Source: Aquimarina sp. MMG016 (GTDB taxonomy: Bacteria > Bacteroidota > Bacteroidia > Flavobacteriales > Flavobacteriaceae). From it: a stretch of DNA of 64,000 nucleotides. The DNA lies in NCBI RefSeq assembly GCF_018100805.1, contig NZ_JAGJEA010000011.1:62001-126000 (forward strand), written 5' to 3'. Both the position numbers and the translations under genes were made by a program. Shown piece by piece: positions 26,184 through 35,571 of the stretch (positions are counted from its first letter, which is position 1; each line of letters opens with the position of its first letter). The notes beneath the pieces are model-generated. The model was not told where the DNA came from. It ran no database searches and saw only the letters and a program-made list of their open reading frames with translations.

Positions 26184-26213
26184 AAAGGCAGCCCTATCAG
26201 AAGCTGCCTTTAT
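26184..26213. terminator. Terminator between convergent genes
   Basis: AAAGGCAGC (26184-26192) pairs with GCTGCCTTT (26203-26211). It sits 6 bp past the response regulator stop codon and 22 bp from the end of the opposing gene, so it can serve both directions. Confidence 0.82.
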
Positions 26214-26235
26214 TGTTGTGGTTATATAAAAACAA

Positions 26236-26826
26236 TTAAATACTAACGCGTTCTATAAAAGTTCTATCCTTTAACTTAAAATAGACTTTATACTCACCAG
26301 AAGGTACTTTAGAAAAATCAAAAGATCTTTTTATAATATCTTCATTTTTTGATATCACTTCTTCGTGTAATAAAACATCTTCTTTATCATAGATATAAAG
26401 GTTTACCTGCGACTTTTCTGCATTGGTAAACATTACATTAATCATACCGTTATCTTTGTCAATAGCCGGCTTAAAAATTGTAGTTACAGAATTGTTTATC
26501 AAAGCAACACCTTTATTATTCTTTAAAACAGGAGTTACTTTTATTTCGAATTCAGTTTCTGTTTCCACAAAATAAATACCATCCTGTAGTAACTCCAGAT
26601 CAAAGCTTTTTACAAATGTTTTTTCTGGTTGCAGGGTAACATTAAATAATATATCACCTTCATAACTCTTTAAATACAGCTGTTGACCAATCGCAGCATT
26701 AGATAAAGAAACATGAATTGTAGAAGCGGTTCCAATTTTTACAGATAAAACATCTGCTGCTTTCATGCTTGTACTGAATACTACAGCACAAATCAATACA
26801 CATAGGTTAATTACTCTTCTCATCAT
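26236..26826 (-). CDS. Secreted protein with C-terminal beta-sandwich, unknown function
   Basis: 196 residues from the first of two consecutive ATG codons. A signal peptide ends near MKA-AD. The rest is beta-rich with repeated 'D-G-YFVE' and 'SGEYKVYFKLKDRTFIERVSI' endings that look like the last strands of Bacteroidota secretion-tail or DUF3244-like modules. It lacks the full N-P and GLY-V pattern of a T9SS type A domain, so simple periplasmic location is as likely. A well-formed promoter lies at 26860-26887, and this excludes the longer frame starting at 26862. Confidence 0.75.
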   Translation of the reverse strand: MMRRVINLCVLICAVVFSTSMKAADVLSVKIGTASTIHVSLSNAAIGQQLYLKSYEGDILFNVTLQPEKTFVKSFDLELLQDGIYFVETETEFEIKVTPVLKNNKGVALINNSVTTIFKPAIDKDNGMINVMFTNAEKSQVNLYIYDKEDVLLHEEVISKNEDIIKRSFDFSKVPSGEYKVYFKLKDRTFIERVSI

Positions 26827-26859
26827 TTCTAGTTTTAAAGTTGTTAACGTTTTGTGGTA

Positions 26860-26887
26860 CAAATGTAAATCAGGATCATTTTAACAA
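26860..26887 (-). promoter_or_regulatory. Consensus Bacteroidota promoter of the secreted protein gene
   Basis: On the minus strand TTG (26887-26885) is 17 nt from TACATTTG (26867-26860), exact for TTG-N17-TAnnTTTG. Transcription would start near 26853, 27 nt before the ATG. Confidence 0.75.
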
Positions 26888-27058
26888 ATACATCTATATT
26901 TGCATATATATGTTCTATTTTAACATCAATAAATACGTTTAAACCATATTAATGATAATTTAACACATTATTAAAATTAATTAAGCATATATTTAACATT
27001 TTCAACACAATATTTTGGGGAATATTACCTCTATAAAAATCTATTTAGTTTAAGAACT

Positions 27059-27940
27059 ATGAAAAAACTACAAAGTGTAAAGCCTACTCTAGAGAAAATT
27101 GTTCCTGAATTCGGGAGTTCGATATATTATGAAAGTTTCTCTAAAGAAAAAATGAATAAAGCCCCCATCTGGCATTATCATCCTGAAATAGAGATTGTTT
27201 ATGTCAATGGTGGTACAGGAAAAAGACAAATCGGTAGTCATATGTCGTATTATAGAAATGGAGCCCTAATGCTTATTGGATCTAATCTACCTCATTGCGG
27301 TTTTACCGATACCTTAACCGGAAATAGTAGCGAAACTATTATACAGATGTTACCGGATTTTTTAGGAAGTTCTTTTTTTAATATTCCCGAAATGAATAAT
27401 ATTGGTAAACTACTGGAACAGGCTAAAAAAGGAATCGTATATCACGGAGATACAAAAAGAAGAATAGGCGCGCAAATCGAAGCCTTAAAAAATCTAGATA
27501 CATTTGATAAACTTCTGGGCATTTTACAAGTTTTAAAAGAAATGCAGTTAACGGATGATTATACAATTCTTAATGCCGAAGGCTTTATTATTGAAACAGA
27601 ATTACAGGATAATAATAGGATTAATCTGATATTTAACTTTGTTCAAGAAGAATTCACTCGTCCTATACCTCTTGAAGAAATTGCCGAGAAAGTAAGCATG
27701 AGTGTACCCGGATTTTGTAGATATTTCAAAAAGATTACTGGTAAGACTTTTATTCAATTTGTAAATGAATATAGGCTTGTCCATGCCGCAAAATTATTGC
27801 ACGAGAAACAAACGAGTATTACTGATATCTGCTATGAAAGTGGTTTTAGCAATTTTTCACATTTTAATAAACTATTCAAAAAATTTACCGGAAAAACACC
27901 AAGTGCTTATAGAAATGAAATGAATTATGTTGTTGAGTGA
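27059..27940 (+). CDS. AraC family regulator with N-terminal cupin
   Basis: 293 residues. The N-terminal cupin (about 30-110) has the pattern IWHYHPEIEIVYVNGGTGKRQIG with candidate ligand or metal residues His, His, Glu, and later NLPHCGFTD. The C-terminal 100 residues have both AraC helix-turn-helix motifs, with SITDICYESGFSNFSHFNKLFKKFTGKTPSAYR as hallmark. This arrangement is common in regulators of carbohydrate use. No target is evident next to it. Confidence 0.93.
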   Translation: MKKLQSVKPTLEKIVPEFGSSIYYESFSKEKMNKAPIWHYHPEIEIVYVNGGTGKRQIGSHMSYYRNGALMLIGSNLPHCGFTDTLTGNSSETIIQMLPDFLGSSFFNIPEMNNIGKLLEQAKKGIVYHGDTKRRIGAQIEALKNLDTFDKLLGILQVLKEMQLTDDYTILNAEGFIIETELQDNNRINLIFNFVQEEFTRPIPLEEIAEKVSMSVPGFCRYFKKITGKTFIQFVNEYRLVHAAKLLHEKQTSITDICYESGFSNFSHFNKLFKKFTGKTPSAYRNEMNYVVE

Positions 27941-28046
27941 TTGAGTATTGGAGTATCGGAATATATTATAATTATGAATTTTTGAATTTAGAAGTACACA
28001 CCTAATACCTCACCTCTAATAGCGAAGCGCCCTCACAAACTCATCT

Positions 28047-28667
28047 CTATATAATATCCACACTCCCCTTACCTTCTCGAAGCAATACAGGTTCTCCACT
28101 TGTTAAATCAATTACCGTAGAAGGAATATTATCACCGTATCCTCCATCCACGACCATATCAACCAGGTTATCCCATTTTTCGAGTATTAACTCAGGATCT
28201 GTGGTATATTCAATCACTTCATCCTCATCATAAATAGAGGTAGAAACAATAGGATTCCCCAATTCCTCAACAATAGCTTGGCAAATATTATTTTCAGGAA
28301 CACGAATTCCGACGGTTTTTTTCTTCTTAAATACCGTTGGTAGATTATTACTCCCAGGAAGGATATAGGTATAAGGTCCAGGCAACGTACGTTTAAGTAG
28401 TTTAAACGTTGCATTATCTATTTGTTTTACATAATCTGACAAATTACTAAGATCCTTACAAATAAAGGAAAAATTAGCTTTAGCCAATTTCACTCCTTTG
28501 ATCTTCGCAATACGTTCTAAAGCTCTGGTATTAGTAATATCACACCCTAAACCATAGACAGTATCTGTAGGATAAATTATTAATCCTCCATTACGTAAGC
28601 AATCCACTACTCGCTGTACTTCACGCGGGTTTGGGTTCTCTTCATATAATTTTACGAACTCTGCCAT
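28047..28667 (-). CDS. L-threonylcarbamoyladenylate synthase (Sua5/YciO/YrdC)
   Basis: 206 residues of one YrdC domain, which makes threonylcarbamoyl-AMP from threonine, bicarbonate and ATP for the t6A37 modification of ANN-decoding tRNAs. Visible motifs: GGLIIYPTDTVYGLGCDI near the N-terminus, KIKGV-LAKANFSFICKDLSNL, LPGPYTYILPGS, VGIRVPENNICQAIVEELGNPIVSTS, and a DLTSGEPVLLREGKG ending. There is no Sua5 C-terminal domain, so it is the short form. Because the YciO subgroup looks similar, the exact subgroup is not fixed. Confidence 0.9.
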   Translation of the reverse strand: MAEFVKLYEENPNPREVQRVVDCLRNGGLIIYPTDTVYGLGCDITNTRALERIAKIKGVKLAKANFSFICKDLSNLSDYVKQIDNATFKLLKRTLPGPYTYILPGSNNLPTVFKKKKTVGIRVPENNICQAIVEELGNPIVSTSIYDEDEVIEYTTDPELILEKWDNLVDMVVDGGYGDNIPSTVIDLTSGEPVLLREGKGSVDII

Positions 28668-28713
28668 TATTAATATAGTTACCTGTAAAGGTACAATACA
28701 CTTTAATTAATTA

Positions 28714-31053
28714 TTATCCTATTATCTTTAACTTAGCAAAACGAAGCAATAATTTTTTTATTCCTCCTTTATCAAAATGGATTTCGGCTTTTTTATCTTG
28801 TCCTATTCCTTCTAATTTTAAGATTTTTCCTTTTCCGAAACGCATGTGTTCAACCATAGTCCCCGGAATAAGATCACCATCAAAAAGGTTAGTTTTGGAT
28901 TCACCAGCTACATTATCAGTTGCAGGTCTTAATTTACGAAGCTTTCTTAGTTGTTCTTCAGAAGGCTTATGGGCAACTGGTGGAGATCCTGAAACTGGTT
29001 TTTTTAGCCTAAGCTTGCTTTTATCTACCTCTCCAAAAATATCAGAATCAATTAATGGTTTATATCTATAATTATCTACAGGAGTAATATAATCTAAGAA
29101 CTGATCATCTATCTCCTCAATAAACCTACTGGGCTCTGCATCAACCAATTTTCCCCATCGATAACGAGATTGAGTGTACGTTAAGTAGGCTTGTTTTTCG
29201 GCTCTAGTTAAGGCTACATAAAACAAACGTCTCTCCTCTTCTAGTTCACTCCGGGTATTCATACTCATACCAGATGGAAACAGATCTTCCTCCATACCTA
29301 CAATATAAACATAAGGAAACTCTAATCCTTTTGCCAGGTGAATGGTCATTAGTGCTACTCGGTCATCATCTCCGGTATCTTGATCCAGATCTGTTGCTAA
29401 AGCTACATCTTCCAGAAACTCTGCCAGAGAACCAGTTTCATCAGCTAATTCTTTTTGACCTTCAACAAAATCCCGAATACCATTTAGTAACTCTTCAATA
29501 TTTTCGATCCGAGCTATTCCTTCTGGAGTACCATCCTTTTTAAGTTCTTGTAATAAACCCGTTTTTTTAGCCACCATCTCAGCCAGAACAAAAGCATCAG
29601 ATGTCTGATTCGCAATCTGAAAACTTTTGATCATATTCATAAAGTTTTCTAATCGGGTTTTAGTACCACTATTGATTTTTAGATTTATACGATCTAGATT
29701 TTCAATAACTTCAAAGATAGAGCGATCATAATGGTTTGCCGCTACTACTAATTTATCAACTGTAGTTCCGCCTATTCCTCTGGTCGGATAATTAATGACA
29801 CGTTTTAATGCTTCTTCATCTTTTGGATTAATTATTAATCGAAGATAAGCTAGTACGTCTTTGATTTCTTTTCTTTGATAAAAAGATAACCCACCGTAGA
29901 TCCTATATTTGATATCACGCTTTCGTAAAGCATCTTCTATCGCTCTGGATTGGGCATTAGTCCTGTACAATACTGCAAATTGTCCATTCCCTAACTGATG
30001 TTGCATTTGATTTTCAAAAATCGAGCTCGCTACAAACCTTCCTTCATCACCATCAGTAATTAATCTGTTTACTATAATTTTAGGACCAGGATCATTTGCT
30101 GTCCAAACAACCTTATCAAGCTTGGTCTTATTTTTATCAATGATAGAGTTTGCTGCTTCTACAATATTCTTTGTAGATCGATAATTCTGCTCTAATCTAT
30201 ATTGCTGTACATTATCATAATCTCGCTGAAAATTCAAAATATTATTGATATTCGCTCCACGGAAAGCATAAATACTCTGCGCATCATCACCCACCACACA
30301 TATATTCTGAAATTTATCCGATAAGGCTCTTACAATTAGATACTGAGAATGGTTTGTATCCTGATACTCATCTACTAATATGTATCTAAAACGATTCTGA
30401 TATTTAGCTAAAACATCAGGAAAACGATTCAACAGCTCATTGGTTTTTAATAATAAATCATCAAAATCCATTGCCCCAGCCTTAAAACATCGATCTACAT
30501 AATGTTGATAGATTTCTCCCATTCTAGGACGCTTTGCCATAGCATCAGCTTCAACAAGTTCAGCATTTTGAAAATATGCCTTTACAGTAATCAGACTATT
30601 TTTATATGAAGATATACGAGAATATACTTGTTTGTATTTATAGATATCTTTATCCAGCCCCATTTCTTTAATGATGGAGGCTATCAATCGCTGAGAATCT
30701 TGCGTATCATAGATAGTGAAATTAGAAGGATATCCTAGTTTATCGGCTTCAAACCTCAATATTTTAGCAAAAATTGAGTGGAATGTACCCATCCATAGAT
30801 TTTTAGCCTCGCTAGAGCCTACAATCTGGGCAATACGCTTTTTCATCTCACGTGCTGCCTTGTTAGTAAATGTCAGGGATAGTATATTAAATGAATCCAC
30901 TCCTTTATGCATCAAATAAGCAATACGATAAGTTAACACTCGTGTTTTACCAGAGCCCGCACCAGCTATAACTATCATAGGGCCATCTACCTGAAGTACA
31001 GGAGCTCGTTGCGCATCATTCAATTCTGCTAAATACTCTTCCAAAATCTGCAA
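28714..31053 (-). CDS. ATP-dependent DNA helicase, UvrD/PcrA type
   Basis: 779-residue superfamily 1A helicase. Q-motif region LNDAQRAPV, Walker A AGAGSGKTRVL (about 30-40), motif II DEYQDTN, motif III VVGDDAQSIYAFRGA, motif IV LEQNYRST, motif V VALMTIHLAKGLEFPYV and motif VI VALTRAEKQAYL are all present; the C-terminal module that binds RNA polymerase in PcrA is represented by PGTMVEHMRFGKGKIL. Used in nucleotide excision repair and conflict resolution. The start must be non-ATG: an in-frame TAA lies directly before the TTG at 31053, and a TTG at 31044 (giving MEEYLAELNDAQR) fits homologues even better. Confidence 0.95.
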   Translation of the reverse strand: MQILEEYLAELNDAQRAPVLQVDGPMIVIAGAGSGKTRVLTYRIAYLMHKGVDSFNILSLTFTNKAAREMKKRIAQIVGSSEAKNLWMGTFHSIFAKILRFEADKLGYPSNFTIYDTQDSQRLIASIIKEMGLDKDIYKYKQVYSRISSYKNSLITVKAYFQNAELVEADAMAKRPRMGEIYQHYVDRCFKAGAMDFDDLLLKTNELLNRFPDVLAKYQNRFRYILVDEYQDTNHSQYLIVRALSDKFQNICVVGDDAQSIYAFRGANINNILNFQRDYDNVQQYRLEQNYRSTKNIVEAANSIIDKNKTKLDKVVWTANDPGPKIIVNRLITDGDEGRFVASSIFENQMQHQLGNGQFAVLYRTNAQSRAIEDALRKRDIKYRIYGGLSFYQRKEIKDVLAYLRLIINPKDEEALKRVINYPTRGIGGTTVDKLVVAANHYDRSIFEVIENLDRINLKINSGTKTRLENFMNMIKSFQIANQTSDAFVLAEMVAKKTGLLQELKKDGTPEGIARIENIEELLNGIRDFVEGQKELADETGSLAEFLEDVALATDLDQDTGDDDRVALMTIHLAKGLEFPYVYIVGMEEDLFPSGMSMNTRSELEEERRLFYVALTRAEKQAYLTYTQSRYRWGKLVDAEPSRFIEEIDDQFLDYITPVDNYRYKPLIDSDIFGEVDKSKLRLKKPVSGSPPVAHKPSEEQLRKLRKLRPATDNVAGESKTNLFDGDLIPGTMVEHMRFGKGKILKLEGIGQDKKAEIHFDKGGIKKLLLRFAKLKIIG

Positions 31054-31246
31054 TTATTTAAAACCCGAAATTTAAGTAAACCAAGACGGTTTTGGAAGCT
31101 TATATAAGTTTACTTTTAAACAAAACATTAACTATCTAGTGTTTACACAAGATTAACACAACAAAAATCCCTTAGATTTAGTATATTGCAAGCTTATAGA
31201 TAGTTTCCCCATTATCTACATTAAAAAATATATAACCTACAGAATT

Positions 31247-34200
31247 ATGAAGAAATATTACTTCTTTATAGTGCTTTCTGCACTTATTTTTTGCAACACT
31301 TTTTCTCAAGAATCTTATCAAAAATATTGGAATGAAGTATTATCCAATAACAGAGAAACTGCTATCGAGTTATTTCGAAAACAAAAGATCAAGCAAAAAA
31401 ATATAGAACATCTTATTACAGAACAAATTCTGAGAGCAGAAAATGGACGCTTTGCTACCCTGAATGGGTTTATAGATAAACTAATGGCCTTTAATGACTA
31501 TGAATATTACGTTTATGCACTATGGAACAAAGAATTTTTATTCAATGATTACTTAAAATCAGGATTTAATATCAATAATATAAGTGCAATTGAAAAAGTT
31601 TCTTCAAAAGAAGTAGAAAATCAAACCATACAAGAAGCTTTACTATATCTAAATTCTGTTGTATATAGATATCAAAATAATTGGGAAGAATACTATCAAA
31701 TTCAATCTAAATTATCTGGGATTAGAGAATGGCAATTCTGCGGTGTTTTTGAAAATCTAAACAACAGTGGATTAGACATTGTATACCCTCCTGAGCAAAA
31801 AGCTTCAAGTACTGAAGATTTTGATGCCAATAGTAATGGAAGCGTAAATTGGTATATCCCTAAAGAATTAAAAAAAGAGGCCTATCAGTTTTTCACAAAC
31901 CATGCTGAGTATGGTTATGGAGTAAATTATGCTCAGACCTTTATTACCTCTCCAAACGACCAAAGAGTAGTTCTAAGGTTAGGAAATTCAGGTAATTTCA
32001 AAGTTTGGTTGAATGATATAATTGTATACGAAAATGCTAAAGATGTAATTACTGATATAGATGCCTACAACGTAGAAATTACTATTCCTAAAGGAGTTAA
32101 CAGATTACTAATCAAAAATGCAGAAGGAAATAGTGCTAGCTATTTTATTGCCCGAATTACTGACAAATCCGGATATCCTATACAAACTCTTAAATATAGT
32201 GATACCGTTACTGATTACAATACAGCCTCTAAAGAAGTGATCAACCCCATAAAAGTAAATCACTCTGTAGAGGAATTCTTTCTAAATAAAATCAAAGAAA
32301 ATCCTAATAATTTCTTTTACCAATATTGTTTGATTCAATGCTATATCAGAAACTCTAAATACGAAAAAGCAAAAGAATACTTGACACCAATATTAAAACA
32401 ATACCCTAAGAGTTCTATGATCAGAAAATTAATGATCATCACCTATGAATTAGAACAGGATAGAACATCTTTACAAGAGCTTATGAAAAATCTGGAACTT
32501 GATGATGAAGAATATTATTTATCTCTGATTTATAAGTTTCGTGATCGATCAAAATTATCCAGAATGGATATAGAAAGCTTGGAAAAATTTCTAGACAAAC
32601 TTTCTAACGCAACAGATTATAAAATGATGTCCCAATCGGCAAATATAATTTTAGCGGTAAGAAAATCTGATAAATCCAAAATTAAGAAAGAACTAGATAA
32701 TTTAGTTGCTACTGCCAAAAAAGATAAGTGGATAAAAATATTGAATGCTTATACTGGTTTATACACTGCAATACTTGGTGATAATGAAAAGGAAATTGAA
32801 TTACTAGAATATATCGTCGAGAATTATTCTGATTATTCATCTAAAACCAAACTAGCACGTTTATATAATAAACAAAATAAAGAAGAGAAAGCTTTATCCA
32901 TACTTAAATCTTTGTATGAACCCTTAAGCGGAGACAACTATGCTGTAGAAGATATTATACAGCAACTACATAAATACGAGAAGTATAAAGAATCATTACC
33001 TTTTATAGAAAAAGCTTTGGATAACTATCCGTATTCATATAAAATGCAAAAATATAAAGGAGATGCTTTATTACAGCTAAAAAGAAAGGAAGAAGCATTA
33101 ATTGCATATCAGGAATCGCTATCACATAATAGTAATAATTCATCTTTAAGAAAAAAGATTAAAGATTTAAAGAATGAAAAAGATATCATTGAAACTTATG
33201 TTACTAAAGATGCTTATAATTACATAGACACCCACCGTAATAAAGATTTATCCAACAACTATGGATTTAATATTTTATTAGATGAAGTAGTTACTCTTTT
33301 ATATCCAGAAAGCGGAGGAAAATCTAATAATACTTTTATCTACGAAATTACTTCAGAAGCAGGCATTGAACGTTTTAAGGAATATGATTTAGGATTATCC
33401 GGTGGGTATACAATCATCAAATCCGAAATTGTAAAACCAGATGGATCTGTTATTCCTGCTGAAAAAAGTGGCTCTAAATTTGTTTTTAATGGCCTTAGTA
33501 AAGGCGATGTTATTCATATTAATTATGAAGCTCGTTATAGCGGATATGGAAGGTTTTATAACGATTTTATAGATTATTATCAGTTTGATTCATATCACCC
33601 ATGTGTAGAAACCAAATATACCCTCCTTGCTCCAAAAGGAAGATCTGTACAGCATAAAGTGACTAATGGTGAGTTATCATACACCAAAGAATCCAAAGAT
33701 AATTTTGATGTATATACCTGGAATCTAAAAAATAATAAACCATTACATCAAAGCGAATATTATATGCCGAATGATGTGGATATTGCACGATATCTTCATA
33801 TAAGCACAATATCCAATTGGAATGATATTGCATTTTGGTATTCAGACCTAGTTAGATCTCAAATGATCTTTAACCCAGAGGTTCAAAAAGCATATGATAG
33901 TATTTTTCCTAAAGGAACAAAATCCTTATCACAAGAAGATATTGCAAAAGCTATCTATAACTATATAATGAATACGATGAGTTATAGTTATGTTAGTTTC
34001 AGACAAAGTGGTTTTATTCCTCAAAAACCATCAAAAACAATAAGAACCAAACTAGGAGATTGCAAAGACTTCTCAACACTATTTGTTACACTAGCCGAAA
34101 AAGCAGGCTTAAAATCTAATCTATTGCTTATTCTTACCTCAGACTATGGACAGAAGGCACTTGTATTGCCTAGTCAAAATTTTAACCATTGTATTGTAAA

Positions 34201-35014
34201 AGTAATAATCGATGGAAAAGAACAATTCTTAGAATTAACAGATAAACACCTACCCTTCAAATCTTTACCAACATCCTTATATAATGCAACCGGATTGGAA
34301 ATTCCTTTTATGTCAACCAATAATAATAAGAAATACGATTTGTTTAAACTTAAGGATGTAACCAAAACTAAATCTGTATTCAACAATAAGATTAAGGTCA
34401 ATATAATAGATAAAAATCAACAATATAATATTGAATCTTCAATTCAGGGTGCCGCTTCATCATATTATAAAGGTATATTTATAGAGCCTAGTTACAAAAC
34501 TTTGAAAAAAAACATATATGAGGCCTTTTCTTCCTCATTAGGTTCAAACATAAAAATCGATACTGTATATCAAACTAAAACTCGTATTAAAAATTCAGAT
34601 ATAGATTTTACTATCGATGTCACTTCAAAAGAAAAAATTAATAAAATCGGAAATACTAAAATTATTCAACTACCAAAACCTACTATGGCATATAGCAGTG
34701 ATATTATCAATGTAGATGATCGAAAATACCCAATTGAGTATATCCAATACGAAACTATTGATCATTATATTAATGAATATGATATTCATTTAGGGAAGTC
34801 TAATAAATTCACAGAAATACCAGAAAATCAATCATATACTTATAAAAATCACTCTTTTAAAATAAACTACAAATTAGTTAGTTCTAACCATCTAAAAGTA
34901 AATATTGAATCTAAAACTAATTTAAAAAATATAACAACAGAAGAATATCAGGAATATAAAACATATGTCACTTCTGTGCTCGAAGCTCAGGAAACTTTTA
35001 TAGGATATCAATAA
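31247..35014 (+). CDS. DUF3857 and transglutaminase-like domain protein with TPR region
   Basis: 1255 residues. Signal peptide (about 1-20). Residues 20-330 form a region with a beta-sandwich part (VVLRLGNSGNFKVWLNDIIV), residues 330-640 contain helical TPR-like repeats, then a DUF3857 domain (about 650-830) and a transglutaminase-like core with Cys in TKLGDCKDFSTLF (about residue 938), His in NHCIVKV and Asp in ELTDKHLPF. The catalytic triad seems intact. The C-terminal 250 residues are beta-rich. The family is common in Bacteroidota; its activity (peptide crosslinking or protease) is unproven. Probably periplasmic or surface. Confidence 0.9.
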   Translation: MKKYYFFIVLSALIFCNTFSQESYQKYWNEVLSNNRETAIELFRKQKIKQKNIEHLITEQILRAENGRFATLNGFIDKLMAFNDYEYYVYALWNKEFLFNDYLKSGFNINNISAIEKVSSKEVENQTIQEALLYLNSVVYRYQNNWEEYYQIQSKLSGIREWQFCGVFENLNNSGLDIVYPPEQKASSTEDFDANSNGSVNWYIPKELKKEAYQFFTNHAEYGYGVNYAQTFITSPNDQRVVLRLGNSGNFKVWLNDIIVYENAKDVITDIDAYNVEITIPKGVNRLLIKNAEGNSASYFIARITDKSGYPIQTLKYSDTVTDYNTASKEVINPIKVNHSVEEFFLNKIKENPNNFFYQYCLIQCYIRNSKYEKAKEYLTPILKQYPKSSMIRKLMIITYELEQDRTSLQELMKNLELDDEEYYLSLIYKFRDRSKLSRMDIESLEKFLDKLSNATDYKMMSQSANIILAVRKSDKSKIKKELDNLVATAKKDKWIKILNAYTGLYTAILGDNEKEIELLEYIVENYSDYSSKTKLARLYNKQNKEEKALSILKSLYEPLSGDNYAVEDIIQQLHKYEKYKESLPFIEKALDNYPYSYKMQKYKGDALLQLKRKEEALIAYQESLSHNSNNSSLRKKIKDLKNEKDIIETYVTKDAYNYIDTHRNKDLSNNYGFNILLDEVVTLLYPESGGKSNNTFIYEITSEAGIERFKEYDLGLSGGYTIIKSEIVKPDGSVIPAEKSGSKFVFNGLSKGDVIHINYEARYSGYGRFYNDFIDYYQFDSYHPCVETKYTLLAPKGRSVQHKVTNGELSYTKESKDNFDVYTWNLKNNKPLHQSEYYMPNDVDIARYLHISTISNWNDIAFWYSDLVRSQMIFNPEVQKAYDSIFPKGTKSLSQEDIAKAIYNYIMNTMSYSYVSFRQSGFIPQKPSKTIRTKLGDCKDFSTLFVTLAEKAGLKSNLLLILTSDYGQKALVLPSQNFNHCIVKVIIDGKEQFLELTDKHLPFKSLPTSLYNATGLEIPFMSTNNNKKYDLFKLKDVTKTKSVFNNKIKVNIIDKNQQYNIESSIQGAASSYYKGIFIEPSYKTLKKNIYEAFSSSLGSNIKIDTVYQTKTRIKNSDIDFTIDVTSKEKINKIGNTKIIQLPKPTMAYSSDIINVDDRKYPIEYIQYETIDHYINEYDIHLGKSNKFTEIPENQSYTYKNHSFKINYKLVSSNHLKVNIESKTNLKNITTEEYQEYKTYVTSVLEAQETFIGYQ

Positions 35015-35184
35015 TTCCTACAAAAAACTACTGTTTTAATTTCAAAATTCCTACATCGTTAATAACTTTAAAAATTAAAAATCGATAAAAAGCGTTTTTA
35101 TAAGTCAAAATACGTTATATTTAACCAGTTTTAAACAAAACCCCGTTTCCCTTTATGAATATATAGTAACTTAAACCTAACACT

Positions 35185-35472
35185 ATGGCCCCTAATATGA
35201 ATGTAACGAATATTGAAAAAGAGCAAATTAGATTTCTAAAATTTCCAAAACAAGATGTTCTGAATAAGAGAAAAGATCAAATTGATCGATTTCTTGAACT
35301 ACAAAGAGCCCTATCCCTTGGTAATCTAGAACATCAAAAAGTAAGAATTGTTTTTGTAGATGATCAAGGATTCAAAAAAGTGGAAACTACCATATGGGGA
35401 ATTACAGATAAAGAAGTCATACTTAAACAATCTACTATTATTCCATTAGAACGAATAATTAGTATTTCATAA
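35185..35472 (+). CDS. Small conserved Bacteroidota protein, unknown function
   Basis: 95 residues, soluble. The C-terminal half (RALSLGNLEHQKVRIVFVDDQGFKKVETTIWGITDKEVILK, then IPLERIISI) has a five-strand look and resembles a conserved short family found across Flavobacteriia, where RAL-LGN, the V-TTIWG motif and a final I-RI-SI are kept. No biochemical function is known to me. A terminator hairpin follows. Confidence 0.78.
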   Translation: MAPNMNVTNIEKEQIRFLKFPKQDVLNKRKDQIDRFLELQRALSLGNLEHQKVRIVFVDDQGFKKVETTIWGITDKEVILKQSTIIPLERIISIS

Positions 35473-35494
35473 CAGAATTTATAAATCCTTTGCC

Positions 35495-35540
35495 AAAACT
35501 CTCAATGATTACTTTCTTAAAATGCGTTGAGAGTTTTATT
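35495..35540 (+). terminator. Terminator after the 95-residue protein gene
   Basis: AAAACTCTCAA (35495-35505) pairs with TTGAGAGTTTT (35527-35537) around a 21-nt loop, followed by ATTATTT. The loop is larger than usual. Confidence 0.65.
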
Positions 35541-35571
35541 ATTTATTAAAAAACATAACGAACGAATAATA

